From positions 59,586,333-59,650,332 of the forward strand of contig NC_079312.1 of assembly GCF_029931775.1 (NCBI RefSeq): 64,000 nt of DNA. The letters are read 5' to 3'. The DNA is from Euleptes europaea (Eukaryota > Chordata > Lepidosauria > Squamata > Sphaerodactylidae). Numbering within the stretch: position 1 is the first letter of the stretch; each line of letters opens with the position of its first letter. This document shows positions 52,316 to 63,489 of the stretch, one piece after another. Position numbers and translations under genes: made by a program. The notes under the pieces were generated by a model, which ran no database searches, was not told where the DNA came from, and saw nothing but the letters and a program-made list of their open reading frames with translations.

Positions 52316-52804
52316 ACTGTGTTGTCCTGCTCTATTCGTCTTCGAATCATGACAGTATTTGATTATTACTCCAGTCCACTGTTCCTCATATGCAGCAGCA
52401 GTCTGTATGTAGCTGCACATGAGACTCTCATTATATTCACAGGTTAGGAAGGTTAGGAGGCAGCGTAAGTTCAGAAGAGGTGGCCAAGTTCAAAAAGGTT
52501 GAGAAACACTGACTTGTTCAGACATGCGTCATTTACTACTTGGTTTCAGAATGAAGAAATGTGCACATGACTCAGGAAGGCCAGTGACCCATGCGACCTG
52601 GTTCCTTGTGAGCTTCTCAGCTCAGCCACAAATTCACTTATGGTGCAATTCTAAGAACACTTTCCAGGGAGTAAGCCACACTGAATAGACCTGCTTAGAA
52701 TCGCTCTGTTAGAGTCTCAGGCATTTCCACTATTTTCTCAGTCTCAGTTCTTCTCAACCCTCGGTATGGAGGAGACAGTACTAGATTAGTTTACCACCTG
52801 TTGG

Positions 52805-53062
52805 GGAGCCTGCATCGTGTAGTGGTTAAGAGAGGTGAAGAAGAGGAAGAAGAAGAGGAAGAGGAAGAAGAAGCAGCAGCAGCTAATCTGATTAACTGGT
52901 TGACCTTGGGCTAGTCACAGCTCTCTTAGAGCTCTCTCAGCCCCCCCTACCTCACAGGGTGTCTGTTGTGGGGAGGGGAAGGGAAGGCGATTGTAAGCCG
53001 GTTTGATTCTTCCTTATGTAGTAGAGAAAGTTGGCATATAAAAACCAACTCTTCCTCTTCTT
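52805..53062 (+). mobile_element. tRNA-derived SINE II with an internal GAA/GCA expansion
   Basis: GTGTAGTGGTTAAGAG head, a 50-bp (GAA/GAG/CAG) run replacing the B-box region, GTTGACCTTGGGCTAGTCAC, GTGTCTGTTGTGGGGAGGGG and CAACTCTTCCTCTTC tail. Confidence 0.8.
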
Positions 53063-53065
53063 GTA

Positions 53066-54985
53066 ACAATTACAGAAATAATTAATGTGAAGCACTTTGA
53101 ATACTTGAAAGTATGCTGCATCAAATGCTCTTCCTTTGTGTTAGTGTAGAGATATTCCTTGCTTCTGTTGGAGATGGGATTAAGTAAGAGGCTGAGAATT
53201 TCCTAACAGATTTTTCTTGTGAGATTTTTCTAGCTGAGTACATGGGTGTGTGGGGGGGGGTTCCATTTAAATTATGTATCTGTATCTTGGTTCTGTTCTG
53301 AATCCGTCCTGAGACTTTAGAAAGAAGTGAAGCAAGTTTAATCAATGAATAAAACTCTTCTTCCTTTGCACTTGTAAAAGTTCATCAGAAACATTTCTTC
53401 AAGTTTTTTGCATTACACCATTTCCCCCACTAGGGTGAGCATGAACTCTTTCTTACAATTAATAAAAAAGGCAAGGTTTGGAACAGAAAGCATTCTCTTG
53501 TTTATATATATTTGTTAGACCACAGAAGCATTTCATTTACTTATAGTTATCTTTAGTTTGTTTTCAGACTATATGGCTTTGTGTGTGTGTGTGCTGTAAA
53601 GTTATGGTTGTACACACATGCACACACCACACTTTTAAATGTGCAAAATTACAACTTTACAGCTCCAGTCGCCCTCAAGAGACTTGCAGGCCAAGCCCAA
53701 GATGACAGCCATGTTTTCATTAGAGCAATCCTAACTGAACAAATACAGAGTTCAGTTAGGAAAAACTGAGGGTTCAGTACTTCATTTCTGACTCAGAACA
53801 AACTCCCAATTTCTCAAGTGAAGTCATTTCCTTGTGGCTCGTCTGGGAATATTCTCAGATAATGGTTTGCAGAAATTTTGTCAACATCGAAGTTATTCTT
53901 CTAAAACGGCTCTCTTCCACTTAGCAGAGGGCTATTTTTTTTTAAGAACCACACCCCACTGCATTCTGTTTTAAAACAATTGTTCCCCAAGCGGTTTCCC
54001 CCTTATCTCCCATGGTCTTATCTCATACTACTACCATCACTACTACTACTAAGTACTTACAGGTCTAGAGTTATCGTAGATTACTGCCATTCACATTCTA
54101 TTGTATTTATCAAAAGCTCTCATTCTCATCACAAAGATTTTACTGACTTTCCTTGCCTTTATCAGCTTGCCTGAAACGCCCATGTTTGGATAAAAAGCTC
54201 CCTTGGGTCTGGCCCTGATCCACAGATTTAAATATTCACAGATTGGGGCACACTTGACTATTAGGCATAAAATAGCATAAATATGCCTTTTCCAAAAGCT
54301 GTGCAGAAAAGTATTACATTAATGGGCATAATTTGAGTGGTGAGCCAACTAAGGGAGTAGGGTTCCCCAAACCATAGCACTCCAAACACCTTAACCACCC
54401 AAGCCACAAGGTAGTTCTTTCTCCCTGTTCTGCCATTCATAGCACAGTGTGTCTAAAAAGGGGAGAGGAGCAAAAACTGAGTATCATCAGCAATGCCAAA
54501 GTAAATTCAGCCATTTATTTTATTTTGGTTTTTTTTCCACTGAAGTAGAAATGTCATGGATTCACCTGGCCTAGGGTTTTCTGGTTAGCAACCTACATTT
54601 CCTTTCCACGTTTCTGGCATATTAACCTTACAAATCAAATATATTATTTTTGTTGCATTAACCTTTTTTTTTTTTTTTTTTAAAGAAAACTCTTTTTGTG
54701 TGGTCAGCGAGGAAGGTTATTTTTGTTCCATGGTTGGCTGCTGTTAATACCACCCAAGTTCTTAATGCAGATTTCAGTCTTTCGTCTTGCTACAATTCTA
54801 TATTTGTCTTCCCAGTCCTGTATAACACTAACTTGTTTCAATCAATCTACAGTTCAAAAAGCCACTTGCATGAGCAAAATTCAATAGGTATGAGTAATGG
54901 CACCACATTTTCCAGAATATTGGCACAAATGGTAGGTCTGTGTAAATCACACATGCAATTTTGATGATTAAACCTGTTCCATTTT
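53066..54985. other. Intergenic sequence, nothing recognised
   Basis: AT-rich with a GT run at 53580, T-run at 54666-54682; no gene or repeat family recognised. Confidence 0.4.
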
Positions 54986-54999
54986 GAATATCATATGTC

Positions 55000-55095
55000 A
55001 TATTGATATCCTGCCCTTTCTTCAAGGACTCAGGGCAGCATACATCTTAGATTTGCATCAGCCCTGTGAGGTGGGCTAGCTAAGAGACTGTGATA
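55000..55095 (+). mobile_element. SINE/LINE 3' fragment of uncertain family
   Basis: CCTGCCCTTTCTTCAAGGAC followed by GCCCTGTGAGGTGGGCTAGC resembles the tail-side motif common to reptile SINEs and LINEs. Confidence 0.4.
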
Positions 55096-55296
55096 AAAAG
55101 ATATATATAATAGTTACAGAACTTGAGTGTGCAAAGCACTTCACAGACAGCATTACAGTAACCCAGATGAGGCCTGGAAATCTGTGAGTATATCTTTGGC
55201 ACATTTTTGTTGTTAAATAGTGAGGGGATCAAGATCAGATCAGGGTACAGAGGAGGGGGATTTAACTCCCCACACACAAAAACACAGTTTAAATAT

Positions 55297-55302
55297 CCTC
55301 AA

Positions 55303-55348
<46 letters not shown>
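55297..55348. repeat. (CA)n microsatellite
   Basis: About 25 CA units. Confidence 0.97.
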
Positions 55349-55351
<3 letters not shown>

Positions 55352-55962
55352 ATGTGTCCTGTTGGTATACAAGGAACATTGCCAGAAAATTCTGCTCCAT
55401 CTGGCTCAGATCTCTGGAAAAATCACTGAAGGATCACATGTACCTTAGAAATTACCTCATGACCCAGAAGAATCTCTCAGATCAAACAAGAGTGCCTTCT
55501 TTAGCAGAACATCTGTGCACCATAAAAAGGCTTCTATGTGGTCAATCCACAGCTGAAATACTGGTTGGAGATATCTGGATGAGAAGTGTGAAGGGGTTAG
55601 TGGGAGGGGAGAAGTGGAGGGCTGAAGTACTCTTTGCAGTACTCAATGCCGTGCACCCCCCTCGATATCTTCATGTGCTTGTTAAAGAGATAGGTTAGTT
55701 CCTCCTCCTGACAAACTTTGCAGTGAAGGAAGTTCAGTGTAGATGTGTGTGATTCTTCTTATTAAGCATGTGTTTAAATGCCTTGGTCTCCCTGAATTTA
55801 GCATAGAAACTTTGCATAGGTACCTCCTTAGAGGCATACAAACTTCCCCAGCACTGGCCTAGATAAGTGTACTGTCCCCTTTCTGGGCATTGTCATAGCC
55901 AAACTCCTTATGACCAGAGATGCTTTCTTTTCTTATAAACATAGGGGTAAAACCACACAGGG

Positions 55963-56178
55963 AGCCAGTGTGGTGTAATGGTTAAGAGCGTTGGACTCTA
56001 ATCTGGAGAACCAGGTTTGATTCCCCACTCCTCCACATGAAGCCTGCTGGGTGACCTTGGGCCAGTCACAGTTCTTTCAGAACTCTCTCAGTCCACCTCA
56101 AACGTCTCTTGCCTTGAAAACCCTACAGGGTCGCCATAAATTAGCTGTGACTTGACAGCACTTTCCACCACCAAAACC
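55963..56178 (+). mobile_element. Chimeric SINE: tRNA SINE II head with 5S-SINE tail
   Basis: 55963-56098 is SINE II (GCCAGTGTGGTGTAATGGTT, GATTCCCCACTCCTCCACAT, GGTGACCTTGGGCCAGTCAC). From about 56105 it continues as the tail of the 5S-derived SINE family (TTGCCTTGAAAACCCTACAG, GGTCGCCATAAATTAGCTGT, GACTTGACAGCACTTT) instead of the usual SINE II tail. Confidence 0.75.
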
Positions 56179-56179
56179 A

Positions 56180-56695
56180 CACAATTGTACACCCATCCAC
56201 CATTTGTCCTGGCTAGCTCAGCATTCTCTCTACATTCCTATTGTCTCTCCTTTTCAGCACAATGCATCAAATTTATTGAGGTAAGCATAGGTGTCTAAGG
56301 CATCACAGGTTTGACACCACGGACTGTGGAATGCAGATATTTTATTCCCTGTACCACCCTTGTAGTTTACTAAAGGAGGCAACTTCTGGACTCCTCTGTA
56401 TTGTGCTTCAGAACCACTACTTTGATGGCCAAAGGGTAGTATTTCAGCTTCAGTCAAGTGTCATGATGAGCCAACAAGATCCCACTTAATCCTCTGAAGC
56501 TGCTGGCTATAGCCTGGCTCTGTAGTCTGAGCATATTCACTGCTTGAAGATGGAACAAGCTGTTCTCAAAATACCCATCCTTGGTTATCTGACTGCCCTC
56601 TTCCTGGCTTGACTATCATTTTGCCTCCAGACCACCATAGCTGATGAGGTTGCTTGGGTGCACCCAGGCAGTTGGTTCAATCCATCCATTATTAT
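56180..56695. other. Intergenic sequence, nothing recognised
   Basis: No gene or repeat family recognised. Confidence 0.4.
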
Positions 56696-56704
56696 GGAAG
56701 AACA

Positions 56705-57557
56705 TAGTGTTGACATTGTCCCTCTTCACCACCAGTGGGAGGTTTTGGGGGTGGAGCCTGAGGAGGGCAGGGTTTGGGGAGTTTACAGTTCTGGTCACCG
56801 CACCTAAAAAAGGATATTACAGAGCTTGAGAAGGTGCAGAAAAGAGCAACCAAAATGATTAGGGGACTAGAGCAACTGCCCTATGAGGAGCGGTTAAAAC
56901 GCTTAGGGTTGTTTAGCTTGGAAAGAAGGCGGCTGAGGGGAGACATGATAGAGGTCTATAAAATTATGCATGGTTTGGAGAGAGTGGACAGGGAGAAGTT
57001 TTTCTCCCTTTCCCATAATACTACAACTCGGGGTCATCTGCTGAAGCTGGAGGGTGAGAGATTCAAAACAGATAAAAGGAAGTATTTTTTCACACAGCGC
57101 ATAGTTAAATTGTGGAACTCCCTGCCCCAGGATGTGGTGATGGCTGCCAACTTGGAAGGCTTTAAGAGGGGAGTGGACATATTCATGGAGGAAAGGGGTA
57201 TTCATGGCTATTAGTTAAAATGGATACTAGTCATGCTACATACCTATTCTCTCTAGTATCAGAGGAGCATGCCTGTTATATTGGGTGCGGTGGATCACAG
57301 GCAGGATGGTGCCGCTGCAGTCATCTTCTTTGTGGGCTTCCTAGAAGCACCTGGTTGGCCACTGTGTGAACAGACTGCTGGACTTGATGGACCTTGGTCT
57401 GATCCAGCAGGGCTTTTCTTATGTTCTTATGACTTCAAAGCCATAGAGTCCAATTGGCAAAGCAGCCATTTTCTCCAGGTGAACTGATCTCTATCAGCTG
57501 GAGATCAGTTGTAATAGCAGGAGATCTCCAGCTAGTACTGGGAGATTGGCAACCCTA
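56705..57557 (-). mobile_element. hAT MITE, TAGGGTTGCC family (copy 12), split by CR1
   Basis: Left part 56705-56775 (TAGTGTTGACA end), right part from about 57430 to 57557 (GGCAACCCTA end). Exact 8-bp duplication GAAGAACA at 56697-56704 and 57558-57565 proves the two parts belong together. Confidence 0.92.
56776..57430 (+). mobile_element. CR1-type LINE, C-terminal coding end and 3'UTR
   Basis: The open frame to 57214 encodes LEKVQKRATKMIRGLEQLPY, RLKRLGLFSLERRRLRGDMI and KYFFTQRIVKLWNSLPQDVV, the conserved C-terminus of CR1-clade ORF2. A 3'UTR with CTGGACTTGATGGACCTTGG and TTATGTTCTTATG end follows. The coding part is uninterrupted, so the copy is fairly young. It is inserted inside MITE copy 12 and has removed a few bases of it. 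Confidence 0.9.
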
Positions 57558-57569
57558 GAAGAACATAAA

Positions 57570-59180
57570 ATCCCAAGCTGGAAATTCTTGAGAGAGGAAC
57601 ACTCACTCGGGTGGAGTGGCACAATCTCTGTGGTTGTTCCACAGCTATGGCATTATCCACTCATTTAAGGCAGCTTGTGAGTGAAATAAATAAAGGTAAA
57701 TGCAAAAAGATTTATACTGGAATAGCGAGGGCCAAAACTGAAACAAAATGCAACAAGCATCGGTCCAAATACATCTTCTAGGTACAATTGATACTATGTA
57801 CCAGCTCAAACTGAATCACTAGTCTGGGCCCTCCAGCTGTGACTCGACTAGACTGGCTTGTCTGAGAACTGATAAACTATCAACAACAGATCACATCGTG
57901 CGCTGAAAGTTTTCCCCGCTTTCCTCCACATGGCCTCTTCAACCACATTCCTGTAGTAAATCACAAAAGTAGAAAATATATTTCATGTTGCTCTCAAATT
58001 TCAGTCAAATCATAAAATGGGACCCAAGATGCTGTATGAGATTATTCACATTTAGTTAAAAGGAGCCACCTTTTAGATACATTAGCACACAGAAATTTAT
58101 GGTTCCACTCACTAAATTTATTTTGCAGCTCTCTGTTTTATGATATTTTGTTCTGGTCAAGTGGACCCTGTGGAGCAATGAGTCACAGGATCTCTTCAGC
58201 TTCTCAAGTAAAAGCAAGTAAAGCCAAACAAGAAAGAAAGATTGAACAAAGGGAAAAATGATCGGCACCTAGGTTTTGGATCAAATAGTAGCCTAAAGTT
58301 ACACAAGCCTATTTTGTGGTATATCTATTCTAAGATTATATCAACTGTGGTCTGCAGTGTAGTACATCTAGGCTCCAGAAAGTATCTCAAATTGTTGAAA
58401 ATCTTAACTTTTGCTCCAAATACTTGAATGTTCTGTGATGGTAGCCTTGAAAAACATACCTGCCGTGTGCCCCCTTAAAAGCATGAGCACCCACAGGGCA
58501 GACATAACCCTCAGTCTCTTTAAAACCTCATATTGTTGAGCTAGACTGGTTTGAGTTCTGAAACCACAGAGCTTTTGTCCACATTACCGGCTACAGTGCA
58601 ACAAGTGAGAGCAACAGAGGTCTGTCAGCAAAAAGCTTTCAGACTGAGGGACATTTGGGGGCAGTGGCGTGTAGTCTATGCAGAGGGAAATGGCATATCT
58701 TGAAATACTCCTTGCAAAATATGGGAATTCTATTAGCCTGTCATTCACTCCACAGCCAGGCTGGGCCTCTCACCCTTGCCCTCCACTGCAAATGATCCAT
58801 GAAAGCAGAAATCTTGGCTCACAGATCAATTCAATCTGAACTGTGGTCTGATTATTATACAGGTAACTTTGTAACCCCCCTACTTGCATGATCTTTTAAA
58901 ATATCCTTACAGTTCAGTCAAAGCGATGTCTGAAAATTCCTGGGGAAAGTACTGAAAGTAATGAAAAGATACAAAGGTATCCAACATCACTAACTTTTGT
59001 TTCATCAGCTAATTGTTCTCAACCATAATGTCAGCAGCTTCTCATCCTAACCATGTCTATCATATTAATAGTTTTAAAGCATTCATAATCTACATTTTTT
59101 GTCAAAATGGTGAATTATGGATGCATATGGGTTCATATGGAAAACAGTAAAGCCAAATGTGGAAGTGTGATACCAAGCTC
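57570..59180. other. Intergenic sequence, nothing recognised
   Basis: AT-rich, no gene or repeat family recognised. Confidence 0.4.
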
Positions 59181-59182
59181 AG

Positions 59183-59771
59183 TAGTGATGTGCACTTTTG
59201 GGAAGAAATGGTAAAATTTTGAATTGGAATGGGGGGGCAATACTGTAATACTGAATTTCCAGGTATCCCTATACCAGTTTGTGTTTATTTATTCTTATTT
59301 TTCAGATTTCTGGATATATGGGTTCCTGTGGAGATCTTTCTGGGGGTGCTTTTAGAGCACATAGCACCAAATCTGCAGGTAGCAAAAAAAAAAAAAAAAC
59401 CCAAACCCTCTTTCCTAAAGATACTACAAGTTTGAAGGAGATTGAACAAAGGTGCCTCACTTTACAGACCCCTAAACAAGGTGTCCCCAGCCATCCTGGT
59501 TTCCGTTGTTTCCCATGGAGGAATATGCCACGTGTCCTCCAAGACAATATCAAACAGTAACAGAGAAAAACTCCCCCCTCCCCATACACACTAGGCCTGC
59601 CAGGCCCCTACCTCCTCTTCCACCTGAATTTTTTTCTGTTTTGTCATAATTCCACAAAGTTTTGTGATTCTATTTTTTTTGCTTCTGTTCATAAACAGAA
59701 TGACATCAAAAGACATTTTTCGGGTATATTTTTTGCTCAGGAACTTCGGTATGCACATCCCTGTTGCCCTG
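59183..59771. mobile_element. Possible hAT-like MITE with AGGGATGTGCA-type ends
   Basis: The left TAGTGATGTGCAC and right TGCACATCCCT ends are imperfect inverted repeats about 590 bp apart. Flanking octamers do not match, so the right boundary or the assignment may be wrong. An A-run lies at 59385-59399. Confidence 0.35.
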
Positions 59772-60904
59772 CCTCTAAGGAGATGGCTTGTTTGTTCAGA
59801 CCATCTAGTCCTATGTTATCAACGTGGACTGATACCAACTGTCAAAGTCCTCTGGCAGGAGTCTTTCATGGATCTGCTTGCTGGAATAGATTCTACCTCT
59901 GAGTTGTACCTTCCTCTTTTTCATGTAATGCTTGAGCAATTACAACTCAGTTTTGAATTTCAAAATATTGCACTAACTTCATCTTATATAAATCAGGTTG
60001 ATATATCCAACGCACATGGTTGTGGTGGTTTCCCCCCGCCCCTTTCCAGCCTGTGGCAGGTTCTCAGAATATGCTCATCCAGTGACAAGTTGTCGCCACA
60101 AAGAGGGAACAACCCGGAGAAAACAGCCATGTCAACTGGCCCTAAATCAGGCAAACCGTCCCAAAATTATGCAAGGTTATACACACCTTTTTGGTACAGA
60201 ACCCAAAAAGTTACTCCAACAAATTCAGATTTACTGGGAATCCATTGTGCAACAAATACTACACAGAGATTACAGAAAGAGAGCAAGGCTGGAGGCAGGC
60301 TTTAAATCGGAAAGAATAATTATGGAAGAAATAATTATAGAGTTTGCGCGATCCAGCACCACAACAAATATCCATGCTAGGCAACATTTCGCAAACATTT
60401 CCACATTTCAGCTGGCTTCAGTATTCATGACAGCTTGTCAGTTTTTGATGGATGATAGAAGACTCCATTTCTGAAGTAGAAAGTATCCTTTACAATTCGG
60501 GATTTGCCATGAATTGGTGTCCTGATGTCTTTAACAACATCCCCTGAAAAATTTGCAATAGAATTGATTATATGGAGGTTAACAGGAATATGGGAATAGG
60601 ATGAATTTTTTAAAGTGCTGGATGAGCTTTTAAATTATACAACCCTTCTTTGCATGTTTTAATTAAATTAAAGATAGGCCACAAACACAAACTTTAAAAC
60701 ATCACAAAAAACTATATTTAATGTTTTTGACTGTTAATCCTTTTGTTAAAGTAAAAATGTTCCTGAGATTTGTTTTGTACACAGTAGGTTGACAGGCAAG
60801 GCACACACTTTTCTTTTTATCAGGCTATACAATATACTTTCTACTGATGCTTAACAAATTATAAGCAAATAAAGGATCTGTCTAAATCAAAACATTTTGA
60901 GTTG

Positions 60905-61082
60905 TAAAATATTGTCGAAGGCTTTCACGGTCAGAGTTCATTGGTTCTTGTAGGTTATCCGGGAGACACTGTCCTTCAGTGCTACTACTCTGAAGATGCC
61001 TGCCACAGTTGCTGGCGAAACGTCAGGAAAGAAAATTCCAAGACCACGGTTACACAGCCCGGATAACCTACAAGAACCAATT
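60905..61082. mobile_element. Penelope-type foldback repeat (copy 2, compact)
   Basis: Left GTCGAAGGCTTTCACGGTCA ... GGTTATCCGGG and right CAGCCCGGATAACCTACAAG are inverted. The core has CTGAAGATGCC ... GGCGAAACGTCAGG (60990-61026). It is the same family as 16750-17165 but with only one central core. Confidence 0.75.
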
Positions 61083-61437
61083 TTGAGTTGTCTTCTGAGG
61101 ACTAGTGGTGTTCACAGGACCGGGGCCAGTAGTGCACAGCCTCAGCTGTGGCAGTTTCATTTTTTATGAACAAGAGCTTCTTTTTAGAATAGGAGAATTT
61201 CTAGTTAAAAATAATCAGGGGCACTGGTTGCCCCTCAAACAGGGTAGTGTTGAAAACTCCACCTATGTGACCTGATCACGCATGTTTCTCCCAACAGATT
61301 GTGCAGGGTCATCATCACACAACATGTAAGCTACTATGATCATAACGATGGTAGGGTGCTTAAAAGGATTAAGAGATAACTTAAGAAAAGTGTCCATTAT
61401 AAATAGGTAAAACCTCTGGACTTAATTTAAAATATTT

Positions 61438-61560
61438 CTCCTTCATTGGACATCTTCAAGCAGAGGCTGAACAGTCACCTGGAAATCTCTTGTTCTGAAT
61501 TTCCTGCAGCGAACAGAGTTGGTTTGGATGACCTACAAGAAACCTTCAATGCTGAGTTGT
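61438..61560 (+). mobile_element. CR1-type LINE fragment
   Basis: TTGGACATCTTCAAGCAGAG GCTGAACA followed by GTTGGTTTGGATGACCT matches the region around the CR1 ORF2 end and 3'UTR, as at 15420. Confidence 0.5.
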
Positions 61561-61949
61561 ATCCAACCAGCTTTATGACTCATTTTACCACAGTGCACAT
61601 CCCACGCGGCTTTTGTCCACGCAGTTCCTATGATCCCTAGCAAACTTTTTTGGCATTCAAAAGTGACTCCCTCCTCTCTTTTACCAGCAAAAAAGCTGGT
61701 TGAATCCAATCTATAGACTGTTTCTGTCATTATCAATTCATAAACAATAAAATACATATACATTGAAGTTCTAAGCAGAGTCGTGCCTTTCTAAGTTCAC
61801 TGAAGTCAATCGGTTTAGCGAGGTATAACTCTGCTTAGTATTGTACTGACAAATACTGAGAAGGCCTGTGCAGTAAAGTAATAGAAGTTGCTGACCAGAC
61901 TACTGAGCAACACAAGCAAGGCTCTGTGAATACTTGCTTGGAATGCAGG

Positions 61950-62158
61950 TAGGGTTGCCAGGTCCCTCTTCGCCACCAGTGGGGGGGGGTTAGGTGGATC
62001 CTGAGGAGGGCGGGGTTTGGGGAGGGGAGAGACTTCAATGCCATAGAGACCAATTGCCATAGTGGCCATTTTTCTCCAGGTGAACCAATCTCTATCGGTA
62101 GGAGATTAGTTGTAACAGCAGGAGATCTCCAGCTAGTACCTGGAGGTTGGCAACCCTA
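61950..62158 (-). mobile_element. hAT MITE, TAGGGTTGCC family (copy 13)
   Basis: Complete 209-bp copy, ends TAGGGTTGCC and GGCAACCCTA, exact 8-bp duplication AATGCAGG (61942-61949 and 62159-62166). Confidence 0.95.
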
Positions 62159-62209
62159 AATGCAGGCTAGACAAAATATCTGAATGCTAATAGAGAAAGG
62201 AATTGGAAG

Positions 62210-62400
62210 GGAAGGTGGCATGGTATAGCCCAATCTTTCAGATCTCAGAAGCTAAGCAGGGTCAATACTTGGAAGGGAGGCCTCCGAGGAAGACTCTGCA
62301 GAGGAAGGCAATGACAAACTACCTCTGCTTCTCCCTTGCCTTGAAAGCCCCCTGCTGGGGTCGCCATAAGTTGGCTGCAACTTGATGGCACTTTACACAC
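62210..62400 (+). mobile_element. 5S rRNA-derived SINE, near complete
   Basis: Sense copy: TCAGATCTCAGAAGCTAAGC and AGGGTCAATACTTGG (5S rRNA-derived), GGCAATGACAAACTACCTCT, GTCGCCATAAGTTGGCTGCA and CTTGATGGCACTTTACACAC tail. Confidence 0.88.
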
Positions 62401-63002
62401 ACAAAGAAGAGATTAGCATAGGTGTGTGTGTGTAAAGTGCCCATCCTACACCTAATACAAGCCAGGCTGCCAGGGTAAATGGAAAGTGCAGCAAAAAATA
62501 AGATCATATATAGAAATAGATAAGGCCACATCCTCCCCATTGTGGTAATGCTGCCTAGGGGATGGAACAGACAAACAAACGAGCCATGCTGTCACACATC
62601 CCCAGCCGCCACACACCTGTTGAAACAATTACGAGTAATGCCAATTGCCAAAAGATGAGATTTTCAGACTCCTTTGCTAAAGCTCACAACTTGTAAGCCG
62701 ATAGAGCAAAATAAACATGTCATGTGTTTCTTGGCTTTGGTGAAATTCACATCAGGGATTTAACTGCCATGTTAGGGATACACCTGTAACTAAAATGAAA
62801 CTGCCTGTCCAAGGCTCAGCTACTGTCCACTGCTTTTATAATTGGTTGAAATAGTTAGCCATCCCAAACGGTAGAACAGGCTGCATTGTTAAGGGGTGGA
62901 ATTTCTTTTTCCAAAATTCACTATTTTTAGAGATAAACATTGATTCATCTATCCCTTTCTGTTTCTAAAGAATTTATATTTGATTTCTCTGTCTCCTGTT
63001 GT

Positions 63003-63225
63003 GTGTGTGTAGAGTGCCGTCAAGTCACAGCCAACTTATGGCGACCCCTTTTGGGGTTTTCATGTCATGAGACTAACAGAGGTGGTTTGCCAGTGCCTTC
63101 CTCTGCACAGCAACCCTGGACTTCCTTGGTGGTCTCCCATCCAAATACTAACCAGGGCTGACCCTGCTTAGCTTCTGAGATCTGACAAGATCAGGCTAGC
63201 CTGAGCCATACCTGTCTATAAATTC
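63003..63225 (-). mobile_element. 5S rRNA-derived SINE, near complete
   Basis: GTGTGTAGAGTGCCGTCAAG tail side, GGCGACCCCTTTTGGGG, GTGGTCTCCCATCCAAATAC and TGCTTAGCTTCTGAGATCTG; the last two are the reverse complement of the 5S rRNA internal promoter region. Cleaner than the copy at 21235. Confidence 0.88.
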
Positions 63226-63280
63226 TGTAACTTCAACCGTTTCTTTTTTTTAATGTTATAGACCATAGGTGGGTCTAGCA

Positions 63281-63489
63281 CAGAGTTGCCAGCTCAAGAT
63301 TGGGAAATACCTGGAGATTTTGGGGGTGGAGTCTGAGGAGGGCGGGGTTTAGAGAGGGGAGGGACATCAATGCCATAGAGTCCAATTGCCAAAGCGGCCA
63401 TTTTCTCCAGGGGAAATGATTTCTATCACCTGGAGATCAGTTGTAATAGCAGGAGATCTCCAGCCATCACATGGAGGTTGGCAACCCTA
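63281..63489 (-). mobile_element. hAT MITE, TAGGGTTGCC family (copy 14)
   Basis: Complete 209-bp copy, ends CAGAGTTGCC and GGCAACCCTA, exact 8-bp duplication GTCTAGCA (63273-63280 and 63490-63497). Confidence 0.95.

Noticed and set aside
63100-63225. 5S rRNA-like sequence
   Set aside because: Only the internal promoter part is present and it is joined to a SINE tail, so it is a 5S-derived SINE, not a 5S gene.
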